Source: Lachnospiraceae bacterium
GTDB lineage: Bacteria; Bacillota; Clostridia; Lachnospirales; Lachnospiraceae
Reading direction: 5' to 3'
Assembly (NCBI GenBank): GCA_029006155.1
Contig: JAQXGF010000052.1
Span: 1-54,745 of the forward strand
Length of the DNA: 54,745 nucleotides
Positions 7,557 to 16,646 of this stretch are shown here, one piece after another; the stretch's first letter is position 1; every line of letters starts with the position of its first letter. The position numbers and the translations under genes were made by a program. A model generated the notes under the pieces. It saw only the letters and a list, made by a program, of their open reading frames with translations, had not been told where the DNA came from and did not search any database.

Positions 7557-9485
7557 ATGTTTAAAGTTACATTTAGATTTGAAAATGGCAGTGCAGTAGA
7601 AGCGTTTGCCGCAGAAGGAGAGAACCTTCTTGAGGTGGCACGGAAGACGAATGTTGCCATCGATGCACCATGCTCTGGAAATGCAGCCTGCGGAAAGTGT
7701 CGAGTAAAGCTTTTAAAGGGAGAGCTGGATTCCCAGCAGACACTTCATATTACGGATGAAGAATACGCACAGGGCTGGAGGTTGTCCTGTGTCAGCAAAG
7801 TAATCGCAGATGTGGAAGTAGAAGTGCCGGATATCGCATCTGCGTATAAGAGCAGAATGAAGGTGGCGGACCTCGATTCTGCAAAAGAGATCGAGATTTT
7901 TGAGCGGACAAAAGCGGATGTCGAAGAGGCAGGTATCGTGTTTAAAAACGATATGGATGTCATCCGTGTGACCATGAAGGAGCCGACACTGGACGATACG
8001 ATGCCGGATCTGGAGCGCCTGACCTGGGCGGTGGAAGATGTCTGCGGCACGGAACATGTAAAGGTTCCGTTTACAGTGATGAAAAATATGGCGGAAACGC
8101 TGAGAAAATATAAATTTGATGTGCAGTGCGTCATTCGAAGAAATGGAGACAAAGTAGAAGTGCTGGACATTCTCGGACCGGAAGAAGAGGTAAAAGTCTG
8201 TGGCCTTGCAGTGGATATCGGAACGACTTCTGTAGCGGCGCTGATTATTGATATGCAGACCGGAACCATTCTGGCAAAGGCATCCACCGGAAACGGACAG
8301 ATCCGTTACGGGGCAGATGTCATCAACCGTATCATCGAGGCAGTAAAGCCGGGCGGAAGAAAGAAATTGCAGGATGCGATTGTGAAAGAGACCTTAAATC
8401 CGCTGATTGCAGAAATGTGTGCAGCGTCAAAGATCAAGGCGACCCACATTTACCGGATGTGTGTAGCCGGCAATACGACGATGAACCATCTTCTGGTCGG
8501 CGTATTTTCGGATCCGATCCGCATGGAACCGTATATCCCGACGTTCTATGAGACGACAAATGTGCATGCGCAGGATCTCGACATTCATATCTTTCCACAT
8601 GCGCGTGTGATTATGGCACCGAATATCGGCAGCTATGTCGGCGGCGATATTACAGCCGGTACCTTTGCCAGCTGTATCTGGAACCGTCCGACGATGTCAC
8701 TCTTTATCGACCTTGGTACGAACGGCGAGCTTGTATTTGGAAATGAAGAATTTATGATGAGTTGTGCCTGCTCGGCCGGACCGGCTTTCGAAGGCGGCGA
8801 TATCAGCTGTGGTATGCGTGCGACGGACGGCGCGATCGAGGCATGTACGATTGACAAAGAGACGATGGAACCGACCTTATCGATCATTGGAGATCCGGGG
8901 CAAAAGGCCGTAGGAGTCTGCGGATCCGGCATCATCGACCTGATCAGTGAACTGTTCCGCTGCGGTATCATCAATCCGAAGGGAAAATTTGTCCGGGAAG
9001 GAAAACGTGTCCGTTTTGACAAATATGGAATGGGCAGCTATGTCATCGTATTTCAGGAGGATGCGGCATCCGTCAAGGACGTCGAGATCAATGAAGTGGA
9101 TATCGACAATTTCATCCGCGCGAAGGGAGCCATCTTCTCTGCCATCCGTGTGATGCTGAATTCGCTTGATTTTACGGTAGATATGATTGATGACGTATAT
9201 GTAGCAGGCGGAATCGGCAGCGGTATTAATATGCAGAACGCGGTGAATATCGGCATGTTCCCGGATATTCCAATTGAGAAGTTCCATTATATCGGAAATT
9301 CTTCGCTGTCTGGCTCTTATATCATGCTGCTGTCCAATCAGGCGGAGGAGAAGGTGACGGAGATCGCGCACAACATGACGTATCTGGAGCTCTCGAATGA
9401 GCCGACCTATATGGATGAGTTTGTGGCATCCTGTTTCCTGCCACATACGGATGCATCACTGTTTCCACGCCTGACTTTTAAGTAA
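7557..9485 (+). CDS. acsV: Reductive activator of the corrinoid iron-sulfur protein (ASKHA, RACo-type)
   Basis: A 642-residue protein with an N-terminal plant-type [2Fe-2S] ferredoxin domain (C39, C45, C48, C78), a linker, and a C-terminal actin-like ATPase domain with phosphate motifs AVDIGTTSVAALI and FIDLGTNGE. This is the DUF4445/RACo architecture. Such proteins use ATP to drive low-potential reduction of inactive Co(II) corrinoid back to Co(I). ATG 7557 has AAGGA 6 bases upstream; an in-frame GTG at 7539 is less likely. It is within the acs operon, and the DUF3786 gene starts 18 bases after its stop. Being next to acsCDE, its substrate is very probably AcsCD. Confidence 0.92.
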   Translation: MFKVTFRFENGSAVEAFAAEGENLLEVARKTNVAIDAPCSGNAACGKCRVKLLKGELDSQQTLHITDEEYAQGWRLSCVSKVIADVEVEVPDIASAYKSRMKVADLDSAKEIEIFERTKADVEEAGIVFKNDMDVIRVTMKEPTLDDTMPDLERLTWAVEDVCGTEHVKVPFTVMKNMAETLRKYKFDVQCVIRRNGDKVEVLDILGPEEEVKVCGLAVDIGTTSVAALIIDMQTGTILAKASTGNGQIRYGADVINRIIEAVKPGGRKKLQDAIVKETLNPLIAEMCAASKIKATHIYRMCVAGNTTMNHLLVGVFSDPIRMEPYIPTFYETTNVHAQDLDIHIFPHARVIMAPNIGSYVGGDITAGTFASCIWNRPTMSLFIDLGTNGELVFGNEEFMMSCACSAGPAFEGGDISCGMRATDGAIEACTIDKETMEPTLSIIGDPGQKAVGVCGSGIIDLISELFRCGIINPKGKFVREGKRVRFDKYGMGSYVIVFQEDAASVKDVEINEVDIDNFIRAKGAIFSAIRVMLNSLDFTVDMIDDVYVAGGIGSGINMQNAVNIGMFPDIPIEKFHYIGNSSLSGSYIMLLSNQAEEKVTEIAHNMTYLELSNEPTYMDEFVASCFLPHTDASLFPRLTFK

Positions 9486-9503
9486 CGAAAGGATAGACAA
9501 AGA

Positions 9504-10139
9504 ATGGAAATCGAAAAGAACAACAACAAAGAGCTGGTGCCGCTGGAGCATTATCTGGAGGAGTATGCGAAGGCGGATCCGGCAGAGATCAGCAGCCGGA
9601 CGGGCATGCCGTACGATGCCGAAAAGCAGCAGTTTACCGTGCGGTTTTTCGGACGCAGCTATGCGATAGGGTATCCGGAATTTACGGTACAGCCGCTGGA
9701 TGAAGCATATGCATTTGATGCGCTCTCGACGATGAATCCGGCGAAGATTCTGGTCGTGCGTTTTCTGCTTGAGAGTGCGGCGACACAGGGGACCGGAAAA
9801 TTTCTCACTTATCGCGAAGTGCCGTGGGGCGAGGTATATTACCGCCAGTTTAACGGTCGCTGTATGATGCGGCTGGCCTATGGATTTGGAAATAAGCTGG
9901 ATGCGTTCAGAAAAGCGATGGAGGCCATGCATGCGGAGCCGGTAAAGGCAGCAGATGCGGCGTATCAGGCAGAGGTATTTCCGGGTTACTTTGTACAGTT
10001 TCTTCTGTGGGAAGGGGATGAAGAGTTCGCCCCGTCCTCCCAGATCTTGTTCAGCGACAATTTTCCGGCCGGATTTCATGCAGAGGATCTCGTTGTTGTC
10101 TGCGATGTCCTGATTACGATCCTGAAGAATCTGCAATAG
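9504..10139 (+). CDS. DUF3786 family protein in the acs operon
   Basis: A 211-residue soluble protein with no signal peptide or membrane segment. The N-terminal half (PYDAEKQQFTVRFFGRSY) and the C-terminal region (FPAGFHAEDLVVVCDVL) resemble DUF3786 proteins, which I know mainly from acetogen and anaerobe genomes. It starts 18 bases after acsV and ends just before the fhs promoter, so it is the last gene of the acs transcript. No metal-cluster cysteine motif is visible. The function is unknown; the operon suggests a role with the corrinoid protein, its activator or its methyltransferase. Confidence 0.75.
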   Translation: MEIEKNNNKELVPLEHYLEEYAKADPAEISSRTGMPYDAEKQQFTVRFFGRSYAIGYPEFTVQPLDEAYAFDALSTMNPAKILVVRFLLESAATQGTGKFLTYREVPWGEVYYRQFNGRCMMRLAYGFGNKLDAFRKAMEAMHAEPVKAADAAYQAEVFPGYFVQFLLWEGDEEFAPSSQILFSDNFPAGFHAEDLVVVCDVLITILKNLQ

Positions 10140-10165
10140 ATGGTCAATCAAAGCGGAAAATGTTT

Positions 10166-10184
10166 TGCTGTTGAGGGAACAGCA
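10166..10184 (+). terminator. Weak hairpin after the DUF3786 gene
   Basis: TGCTGTT (10166-10172) pairs with AACAGCA (10178-10184) around GAGGG. An A-rich rather than T-rich stretch follows, so it may be a weak end of the acs transcript. Confidence 0.35.
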
Positions 10185-10226
10185 ACAAAATTTACAAAAA
10201 ATTGTGTGAGAAAACAGAATTAAGTA

Positions 10227-10255
10227 TTGAAATTGGACAGTTTTTATCATATGAT
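10227..10255 (+). promoter_or_regulatory. Sigma-A-type promoter for fhs-fchA-folD
   Basis: TTGAAA (10227-10232), a 17-base spacer and TATGAT (10250-10255). It lies 72 bases before the fhs start, so the folate branch can be transcribed independently of the acs genes. Confidence 0.7.
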
Positions 10256-10326
10256 AGAAGCAAAAGGGGCAAAGACTGCCCATTCGCAAAAGGAAGGGAT
10301 TCCGCTGCGGGAAAGGAGAATTTTCA

Positions 10327-12012
10327 ATGGGATTCAAGACAGATATTGAAATCGCACAGGAAACGACGATGTCTCCGATTACGGAGATCGCTGCAAAGGC
10401 AGGTATTGATGCAAAATACCTCGAGCAGTACGGCAATTACAAGGCAAAGATCGACTACAATCTTTTAAGAGAGACCGACAAGAAGGATGGTAAGCTGATC
10501 CTCGTAACGGCGATCAACCCGACACCGGCAGGAGAAGGAAAGACGACAACGACCGTAGGTCTGGCAGACGGTATGCAGAAGCTCGGCAAAAAGGCGATGG
10601 TAGCACTCCGTGAGCCGTCCCTCGGACCGGTATTCGGCGTAAAGGGCGGAGCAGCAGGAGGCGGATATGCACAGGTCGTTCCGATGGAGGATATCAACCT
10701 TCACTTTACCGGCGACTTCCATGCGATCGGCGCAGCAAATAACCTGCTCGCAGCAATGATCGACAACCACATCTATCAGGGCAACGAGCTGAACATCGAT
10801 CCGAGAAAGATCACCTGGAGAAGATGTGTGGATATGAATGACCGCCAGCTTCGTTTTGTTGTAGACGGACTTGGTGGAAAGACAAACGGTATGCCGAGAG
10901 AAGATGGCTATGATATCACGGTTGCATCCGAGATCATGGCGGTGCTTTGCCTGGCAAACGATATCACAGACCTGAAGAACCGTCTGGCAAAGATGGTCAT
11001 CGGATATACATATGGCAAGGTGGCAGAGCAGAAGCCGGTAACGGCAGGCGATCTCCACGCAGAGGGTGCAATGTGCGCACTTCTGAAGGATGCCCTGAAG
11101 CCGAACCTCGTACAGACACTGGAGCATGTTCCGGCGATCGTACACGGCGGACCGTTCGCAAATATCGCACATGGATGTAACTCCGTTATCGCAACGAAGA
11201 TGGCTCTGAAGCTCGCAGACTATGCGATCACAGAGGCAGGCTTTGGTGCAGACCTTGGTGCAGAGAAGTTCCTCGACATCAAGTGCCGTATGGCAGACCT
11301 GCATCCGAGCGCTGTTGTCATCGTAGCGACTGTCCGTGCCCTGAAGTACAATGGCGGCGTGGCAAAGGCTGACCTGAACAATGAGAATCTGGAAGCACTC
11401 GAGAAGGGTATTCCGAACCTCCTGAAGCATGTTTCCAATATCAAGAATGTATACAAGCTTCCGTGCGTGGTAGCGATCAATGCATTCCCGACCGATACAA
11501 AGGCAGAGCTTGACTTTGTAGAGTCCAAGTGCAGAGAGCTTGGCGTAAATGTAGCACTGTCTGAAGTATGGGCAAAGGGCGGCGAAGGCGGCATCAAGCT
11601 GGCTGAGGAAGTTATCCGTCTGTGCGAGGAGCCGAACGACTTTACTTACAGCTATGAGCTGGAAGGAACGATCGAAGAGAAGATCAATCAGATCGTTCAG
11701 AAGATCTACGGCGGCAAGAAGGCAGTCCTGACGGCAAATGCGCAGAAGCAGGCAAAGCAGCTCGAGGCGATGGGCTATGGCAACTGCCCGATTTGCATGG
11801 CAAAGACGCAGTACTCCCTGACCGATGATCAGACGAAGCTCGGCGCACCGACCGATTTTGAGATCACCGTCCGCAATCTGAAGATTTCCGCAGGTGCAGG
11901 CTTCATCGTAGCACTGACCGGTGAGATCATGACGATGCCGGGTCTGCCGAAGCGTCCGGCTGCAGAGCGGATCGACGTAGACGAGACCGGTAAGATTTCC
12001 GGACTGTTCTAA
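10327..12012 (+). CDS. fhs: Formate--tetrahydrofolate ligase
   Basis: A 561-residue enzyme, the standard length, that makes 10-formyl-THF from formate, THF and ATP: the first folate step of the methyl branch. The P-loop [14 protein letters not shown] is near residues 61-74, and RLSLGPVFG-type (here [18 protein letters not shown]) and [15 protein letters not shown] motifs are typical. A good AAAGGAG precedes ATG 10327. It has its own promoter and forms an operon with fchA and folD. Codon bias is strong. Confidence 0.97.
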   Translation: MGFKTDIEIAQETTMSPITEIAAKAGIDAKYLEQYGNYKAKIDYNLLRETDKKDGKLILVTAINPTPAGEGKTTTTVGLADGMQKLGKKAMVALREPSLGPVFGVKGGAAGGGYAQVVPMEDINLHFTGDFHAIGAANNLLAAMIDNHIYQGNELNIDPRKITWRRCVDMNDRQLRFVVDGLGGKTNGMPREDGYDITVASEIMAVLCLANDITDLKNRLAKMVIGYTYGKVAEQKPVTAGDLHAEGAMCALLKDALKPNLVQTLEHVPAIVHGGPFANIAHGCNSVIATKMALKLADYAITEAGFGADLGAEKFLDIKCRMADLHPSAVVIVATVRALKYNGGVAKADLNNENLEALEKGIPNLLKHVSNIKNVYKLPCVVAINAFPTDTKAELDFVESKCRELGVNVALSEVWAKGGEGGIKLAEEVIRLCEEPNDFTYSYELEGTIEEKINQIVQKIYGGKKAVLTANAQKQAKQLEAMGYGNCPICMAKTQYSLTDDQTKLGAPTDFEITVRNLKISAGAGFIVALTGEIMTMPGLPKRPAAERIDVDETGKISGLF

Positions 12013-12047
12013 ATAAATGGTGTGAAAAAGATCAAGGAGGAAATGAT

Positions 12048-12677
12048 ATGGGTTTTTCAACCGTACCATGCAATGAATTTGTAGAAGTACTGGCTTCTAA
12101 GGCTCCGGTTCCGGGAGGCGGAGGCGCGTCTGCACTCGTAGGCGCGATCGGTACCGCACTTGGAAATATGGTAGGCAGCCTGACGGTCGGCAAGAAGAAA
12201 TATGCAGATGTGGAAGCGGAGATGTACGAGCTCAAGGCAAAATGCGATAAGCTGCAGGCGGAGCTGCTGCATCTCATTGAGCGCGATGCGGAGGTATTTG
12301 AGCCGCTTTCCAAGGCATATGGCATGCCGCGTGCGACAGAAGAAGAGAAGGCTGAGAAGGCCCGCGTGATGGAGATCGTCCTGAAGGATGCCTGCGCGGT
12401 TCCGATGGAGATCATGGAGAAGTGCTGTGAGGCCATTGATGTAATCAAAGAATTTGCGGCAAAGGGTTCTGCACTGGCGATCAGTGATGCCGGCGTTGGC
12501 GCAGCGTTCTGCAAGGCAGCTCTTCAGGGAGCCAGCCTGAATGTATATATCAATACAAAGTCTATGGCGAATAAGGAATACGCAGCAGAGCTGAATGCAA
12601 AGGCCGATGCAATGCTGGAGAAGTATGTGCCGATGGCAGAAGAGATCTTCCAGAGTGTACTCGGAAGACTGAAATAA
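12048..12677 (+). CDS. fchA: Methenyltetrahydrofolate cyclohydrolase (cyclodeaminase family)
   Basis: A 209-residue member of the formiminotransferase-cyclodeaminase family, with the N-terminal APVPGGGGASALVGA glycine-rich motif. In acetogens FchA interconverts 10-formyl-THF and 5,10-methenyl-THF. AAGGAGG (12034-12040) lies 7 bases before ATG 12048. FolD next to it is usually bifunctional, so the cyclohydrolase step may be duplicated here. The name follows family and operon context; a formimino-THF cyclodeaminase role is possible but less likely next to fhs and folD. Confidence 0.88.
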   Translation: MGFSTVPCNEFVEVLASKAPVPGGGGASALVGAIGTALGNMVGSLTVGKKKYADVEAEMYELKAKCDKLQAELLHLIERDAEVFEPLSKAYGMPRATEEEKAEKARVMEIVLKDACAVPMEIMEKCCEAIDVIKEFAAKGSALAISDAGVGAAFCKAALQGASLNVYINTKSMANKEYAAELNAKADAMLEKYVPMAEEIFQSVLGRLK

Positions 12678-12701
12678 TCAGGAAGCAAAAGGAGAAGAAT
12701 C

Positions 12702-13556
12702 ATGGCAAAACAGTTACTTGGAAAAGAAGTTACCGCTGCTTTAAATGAGCGGATCAAGGCAAAGGTCGCTGAGCTGGAAGCAAAGGGCGTAAAGCCGACC
12801 CTTGGCATCATTCGCGTCGGTGAGAACGAGAGCGATATCTCCTATGAGAGAGGCGCAACAAAGCGTTGTGAGACCCTTGGCGTTGCATGTGAGAAGATTC
12901 TGCTTCCGGCAGATGTATCACAGGAAGAGCTGCTGAAGGTCATCGACGATGTAAATAAGAACGATGCGATCCATGGCGTACTGCTGTTCCGTCCGCTTCC
13001 GAAGCATCTGAATCAGAGTGTGATCGAGAATGCACTGGATCCGGCCAAGGACGTAGACTGCATGACCGACGGTTCCATGTCCGGCGTATTTACCGGAAAG
13101 CCGATCGGATTCCCGCCGTGCACCCCGCAGGCATGCATGGAGATTCTGGATCACTACGGAATCGACTGCACCGGTAAGAAAGCGGTTGTCATCGGCAGAA
13201 GCCTTGTTGTCGGCAAGCCGGCGGCAATGATGCTGATCAAGAAAAATGCGACCGTTACCGTTTGCCATACGAAGACCGTTGATATGCCGTCTGTAGCAAG
13301 AGAGGCAGATATCATCATCGTAGCAGCAGGCCGTGCAGGCGTAGTTGGCGCAGAGTATGTAAAGCCGGGCCAGACTGTCATTGATGTCGGAATCAACGTA
13401 AACGCAGAGGGCAAGCTTTGCGGTGATGTAGACTACGCAGCAGTAGAGCCGATCGTAGATGCGATCACTCCGGTTCCGGGCGGTGTAGGAAGCGTTACGA
13501 CTTCCGTACTGGTAAGCCACGTCGTAGACGCAGCTGCCAAGAAAGCAGGACTGTAA
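12702..13556 (+). CDS. folD: Methylenetetrahydrofolate dehydrogenase / methenyl-THF cyclohydrolase
   Basis: A 284-residue protein, normal for FolD, which interconverts methenyl- and methylene-THF with NAD(P). Visible motifs: the FolD signature QLPLP-like stretch (here RPLPKHLNQ), KDVDCMT, the nucleotide-binding VIGRSLVVGKPAAMML and the C-terminal PVPGGVGSVTT. AAAAGGAG precedes ATG 12702. It is the last gene of the fhs operon and is closed by a strong terminator. The residue after YE in the substrate site (SYERGATK instead of SYVxxK) shows some divergence, but the fold motifs are intact. Confidence 0.94.
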   Translation: MAKQLLGKEVTAALNERIKAKVAELEAKGVKPTLGIIRVGENESDISYERGATKRCETLGVACEKILLPADVSQEELLKVIDDVNKNDAIHGVLLFRPLPKHLNQSVIENALDPAKDVDCMTDGSMSGVFTGKPIGFPPCTPQACMEILDHYGIDCTGKKAVVIGRSLVVGKPAAMMLIKKNATVTVCHTKTVDMPSVAREADIIIVAAGRAGVVGAEYVKPGQTVIDVGINVNAEGKLCGDVDYAAVEPIVDAITPVPGGVGSVTTSVLVSHVVDAAAKKAGL

Positions 13557-13608
13557 GGAATAAGCTATTGGGAATCAATAGCAAAACAGGCAGGTAAAAT
13601 AGAAAGGG

Positions 13609-13660
13609 CACAGATTGCACCTTGGGGCCGAGAGGCCGCAGGCGCGATCTGTGTTTTTTT
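13609..13660 (+). terminator. Intrinsic terminator of the fhs-fchA-folD operon
   Basis: CACAGATTGC (13609-13618) pairs with GCGATCTGTG (13644-13653), with an inner GGCC/GGCC stem, followed by seven T (13654-13660). A smaller hairpin GCTATTG/CAATAGC lies just before it. Confidence 0.88.
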
Positions 13661-13677
13661 ATTTTAACGGATAAGTT

Positions 13678-13789
13678 GCGAAGCTAGGCCCCGCAGCAGA
13701 AGCCCCGCAGCAGCCCCCGCAGCAAAGCTGCGGAGATGAGCTGCAGAGATGAGCTGCAGGCAGGGATAGATTGCGAATATCCGCTTGAC
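13678..13789. repeat. Dispersed non-coding repeat, copy A
   Basis: Two blocks are shared exactly with copy B: 22 bases starting GCGAAGCTAGGCCCC (13678-13699) and 27 bases starting GGGATAGATTGCG (13763-13789). Between them are GC-rich tandem variants of CCCCGCAGCAG and GAGCTGCAG. It lies directly after the folD terminator. The following CCGGGAAA is shared with copy C. Confidence 0.85.
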
Positions 13790-14005
13790 ACCGGGAAACG
13801 GATGTAAAAAATTAAGCGAAATCTAAACATGGAAAAATACCGACAGAAAATGGGCGCGGAATTGTGAAAAATTCATCGAACCTGCACAGAATTCCTGGTA
13901 AAAACTAAATAAATGATAAAAAATGCTGAAGAAAATCTAAACTTCACGAATCATTTGTGTAATATCTGGAAGAAACAGAGGAGATTTGTGCGAATCCCGT
14001 CGTTC

Positions 14006-14034
14006 TTGACAAAGTGATCGTTTAATCATAAAAT
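14006..14034 (+). promoter_or_regulatory. Sigma-A-type promoter of the permease operon
   Basis: TTGACA (14006-14011), 17-base spacer, TAAAAT (14029-14034), 48 bases before the permease start. The 13790-14005 stretch upstream is AT-rich and shows nothing else I can name. Confidence 0.75.
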
Positions 14035-14081
14035 AGCCCGGTGCTTTAACTATACATAATTATAATAAGGAGGACGGGCAT

Positions 14082-15440
14082 ATGGTAGCACAGATTATGG
14101 CCGTGACATTGTTCTTGCTGATGTTTATTCTCATCATCATGGATAAGTGGGAACGGCATGTGGTGACGCTTGGCTGTGCGCTGCTGACGCTGATTCTGGT
14201 ATTTGGTGTTGGGATGCACAGCATGGGCGCAATCACAGAGACTCTGAACCTGGGCAGCTTTTTCACAAAGTCGTTCTGGTACAGCGGCGGTTCATCCGCA
14301 GAGACATCCAGTGGTATTAACTGGGAGACGATCGTATTCGTCGCAGGAATGATGATTATGGTAGAGGGAATGGCAAGAGTCGGATTTTTCCGGTGGCTTT
14401 GCATGCGGCTTGCCAAGCTTGTAAAATATCAGGTCATTCCGCTGTTTCTTACTTTTATGGTGCTGTCTTTTATACTGGCGATGTTTATCGACAGTATTAC
14501 CGTCATCCTGTTTCTGGCGGCGGTTACGATTGAGCTGGCACAGCTGCTGAAATTTGACCCGGTGCCGATGATTCTGTCAGAAGTATTCTGCGCGAATCTG
14601 GGCGGTTCAGCGACGATGTGCGGAGATCCGCCAAACATCATCATCGGTACGTCACTTGGATTCTCCTTTACAGATTTTGTGACGAATACCGGATTGATTG
14701 CGGTCATTTCAATGGTTTTTGTCGTTATTTATTTCTACTTTGTATTTGGAAAAGAACTGAAAAAGGATGCTGCCAAGAACAGCAATGCGAACCAGAACTA
14801 TCCGGATCCGTCTGAGGCAATTACCGACAAGAAAGGATTTATCGTCAGCACGATCATTTTCCTCTGTGCGGTATGCCTGCTTGTGACACATGCACAGACA
14901 GGTCTGACGGTCTCCTGCATCGGTACAGCGATCGCGATCGTGACACTGATTGCGGCAGGAAAAGAGGGACCGGGCCTTTTAAAGAAAATAGATTATAAGA
15001 CGCTGCTCTTTTTCATCGGACTGTTTGTCGTTGTCGGCGGTCTGGAGCAGACGGGCGTTCTGATCGTTATGGCAAACTTTATCGGAAATGTCAGCAACGG
15101 AAATGCAATGCTGATGCTGGCAATTATCGTACTTGTATCTGCGGTGGCAAGTGCATTTGTCGATAACATTCCATTTGCGGCTACGATGATCCCGATCATC
15201 AGCTCTCTGTCGGAGACCCAGGGCGTTGCGCTTTCCATTCTGGCGTGGGGCCTTGCAATGGGTACCGATATCGGAGGAAGTGCGACCCCGATTGGCGCAT
15301 CTGCGAACGTAGTTGGTATTGCAACTGCGGCAAAAGAAGGTTATATTATTAAGTGGGGACGCTATTGCAAGGCAATGGCGCCTGCAACACTGCTGGTAGT
15401 AGTTCTTTCTATCGCAATGATCTACGTCAGATATTTCTAA
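14082..15440 (+). CDS. Ion transporter superfamily permease (ArsB/NhaD/CitM-like)
   Basis: A 452-residue integral membrane protein with about 11-12 hydrophobic segments. Two inverted structural halves carry the hairpin signatures GGSATMCGDPPNIIIG (about residue 181) and GTDIGGSATPIGASANVVG (about residue 400), typical of the IT superfamily (ArsB, NhaD, SLC13-type). The substrate cannot be read from sequence; Na+/H+ exchange, an organic anion or an oxyanion are all possible. No arsenic or citrate genes are nearby. AAGGAGG lies 8 bases before ATG 14082. The cytidylate-kinase-like gene follows 13 bases after its stop. Confidence 0.85.
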   Translation: MVAQIMAVTLFLLMFILIIMDKWERHVVTLGCALLTLILVFGVGMHSMGAITETLNLGSFFTKSFWYSGGSSAETSSGINWETIVFVAGMMIMVEGMARVGFFRWLCMRLAKLVKYQVIPLFLTFMVLSFILAMFIDSITVILFLAAVTIELAQLLKFDPVPMILSEVFCANLGGSATMCGDPPNIIIGTSLGFSFTDFVTNTGLIAVISMVFVVIYFYFVFGKELKKDAAKNSNANQNYPDPSEAITDKKGFIVSTIIFLCAVCLLVTHAQTGLTVSCIGTAIAIVTLIAAGKEGPGLLKKIDYKTLLFFIGLFVVVGGLEQTGVLIVMANFIGNVSNGNAMLMLAIIVLVSAVASAFVDNIPFAATMIPIISSLSETQGVALSILAWGLAMGTDIGGSATPIGASANVVGIATAAKEGYIIKWGRYCKAMAPATLLVVVLSIAMIYVRYF

Positions 15441-15453
15441 AGGGGGATGGCAC

Positions 15454-16047
15454 ATGAGCAAACAACTGATTATATCCATCGGCCGTGAGTACGGAAGTGG
15501 TGGACATGAGATCGCGACGAAAATCGCAGAGAAATACGGGCTTCCGTTGTATGACCACAACATTCTGGATCAGATCGCAAAGGACCGCGGACTGGATGTC
15601 AAGACACTTGAGGAGTACGATGAGAAGAAGCGGAACCTGTTTCTGACGCGGACCGTACGTGGCATGACAAATTCGCCGGCGAACAGCGTCGCGAATCTGC
15701 AGTTTGATTTTCTGAAGGACAAGGCAGCGTCCGGGGAGTCCTTTGTCGTAGTCGGACGGTGTGCGGAGAAGGTGCTGGCAGGGACAGAAGGGCTGATTAC
15801 CTTTTTCATTCTCGGCGATAAGTCGGCCAAGACCGAACGTATCATGAAGCTTCACCATATGAACCGACATGACGCGGAAGTGTTCATTGAGGAAAAGGAT
15901 CGCAGAAGAAAGCGTTACCACAACAGCCACTGTGAACTGCACTGGGGCGATTCCCGTGCTTATGAGTTTTCTGTCAACAGCAGCAAGCTTGGCATTGATG
16001 AGACGGTACGGATCATGTGCGAGTACATCGATGCGAGAAGAGCATAG
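15454..16047 (+). CDS. Cytidylate-kinase-like family protein
   Basis: A 197-residue P-loop protein with Walker A GREYGSGGHEIA near residues 10-21, VVVGRCAE in the middle and an RRKRYHNSH basic segment. This is the cytidylate kinase-like family common in Clostridia, distinct from canonical Cmk. A nucleotide or small-molecule phosphotransferase is likely; the substrate is unknown. It shares an operon with the permease (13-base gap), so it could act on a transported compound. A strong terminator follows. Confidence 0.82.
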   Translation: MSKQLIISIGREYGSGGHEIATKIAEKYGLPLYDHNILDQIAKDRGLDVKTLEEYDEKKRNLFLTRTVRGMTNSPANSVANLQFDFLKDKAASGESFVVVGRCAEKVLAGTEGLITFFILGDKSAKTERIMKLHHMNRHDAEVFIEEKDRRRKRYHNSHCELHWGDSRAYEFSVNSSKLGIDETVRIMCEYIDARRA

Positions 16048-16077
16048 AAGTTAAACGGTTATAAATGAAATACGGGG

Positions 16078-16114
16078 CGACAGACAGAGAAATCTTGTCT
16101 GTCGTTCTTTTCTT
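16078..16114 (+). terminator. Intrinsic terminator after the cytidylate-kinase-like gene
   Basis: CGACAGACA (16078-16086) pairs with TGTCTGTCG (16096-16104) around nine bases, followed by TTCTTTTCTTT. Confidence 0.85.
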
Positions 16115-16284
16115 TCCGCGGGCAGAGAAAGATTGGATTTTACAGAAAATAAGTTTTGTAAGGTGACTTGTAAATAGCGAATCAGACCTTATCGGAACAG
16201 AAGAAAAGCCAGTAGAAATGCTTGAAAATGTCAAAATGAAAAGAAGAAAGTACTTGGAAAAATACAAACTGCACAAAAAAGAGG

Positions 16285-16313
16285 TTGACAGAAGCACAGA
16301 AATGTGTTAAATT
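16285..16313 (+). promoter_or_regulatory. Promoter of the cobalamin-riboswitch transcript
   Basis: Consensus TTGACA (16285-16290), 17-base spacer, TAAATT (16308-16313). Start of transcription is expected near 16320, just ahead of the aptamer. Confidence 0.8.
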
Positions 16314-16338
16314 TACGTTGTGTAAATCATATTTGCCG

Positions 16339-16500
16339 TACTGAGTGAGAGTGATATGACTCGAGAGGGAATCAGGTTCAAGCCTGAACGGTCCGGCCAC
16401 TGTAGGCAGGGAGCACGACTTCAAGAATCCCATTGTTTACCCGATGGAACGAGAAGGGGAAGTCAAGCGACGATCTGCAAGTCAGGAAACCTGCTCGGTA
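16339..16500 (+). ncRNA. Cobalamin riboswitch aptamer
   Basis: The B12 box AGTCAGGAAACCTGC is at 16480-16494, matching the conserved AGYCAGGARACCTGC. Upstream are the other conserved blocks in order: GAGGGAATCAGGTT, the hairpin GTTCA-AGCC-TGAAC, CCGGCCACTGTAGG, GGGAGCACGAC and GAAGGGGAAGTC. The closing P1 stem is TACTGAG (16339-16345) with CTCGGTA (16494-16500). The family is certain enough to name; the preferred corrinoid form is not determined. No gene of ordinary size follows before the terminator at 16734-16783. Confidence 0.92.
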
Positions 16501-16556
16501 TGTGAGAAGCGCTTCCGGTAAAGCGAAACACTCCGAATCGGCGGTTCGCCGCTGAT

Positions 16557-16584
16557 GCATCTCGATTATGGGTAGATGAGATGC
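16557..16584 (+). promoter_or_regulatory. Candidate expression-platform hairpin covering a start codon
   Basis: GCATCTC (16557-16563) pairs with GAGATGC (16578-16584). The right arm contains ATG 16581, the start of micro-ORF 1. Just upstream CGGCG-GTT-CGCCG forms another hairpin. If the aptamer controls this stem, control would be translational. Confidence 0.45.
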
Positions 16585-16646
16585 CAAATTATTTGAGGAA
16601 TGTTGTCTCGACAGGCAATGAGGATACACGTTTTATACCTCCTTGA
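16581..16646 (+). CDS. Micro-ORF 1 under the cobalamin riboswitch (21 aa)
   Basis: Encodes 21 residues beginning MPNYLRNVVSTG and ending RFIPP. No strong ribosome binding site is visible; GATGAG lies directly upstream, and the start codon is inside a hairpin. Its last codons carry ACCTCCTT (16637-16644), the exact complement of AAGGAGGT. Its TGA overlaps the ATG of micro-ORF 2 in a TGATG, a usual sign of translational coupling. It could be a real micropeptide, a regulatory uORF, the remains of a decayed riboswitch-controlled gene, or chance. Confidence 0.3.
   Translation: MPNYLRNVVSTGNEDTRFIPP

Noticed and set aside
10465..12069. 534-codon ORF antisense to fhs
   Set aside because: Same codon-bias effect; composition is not protein-like and fhs is certain.
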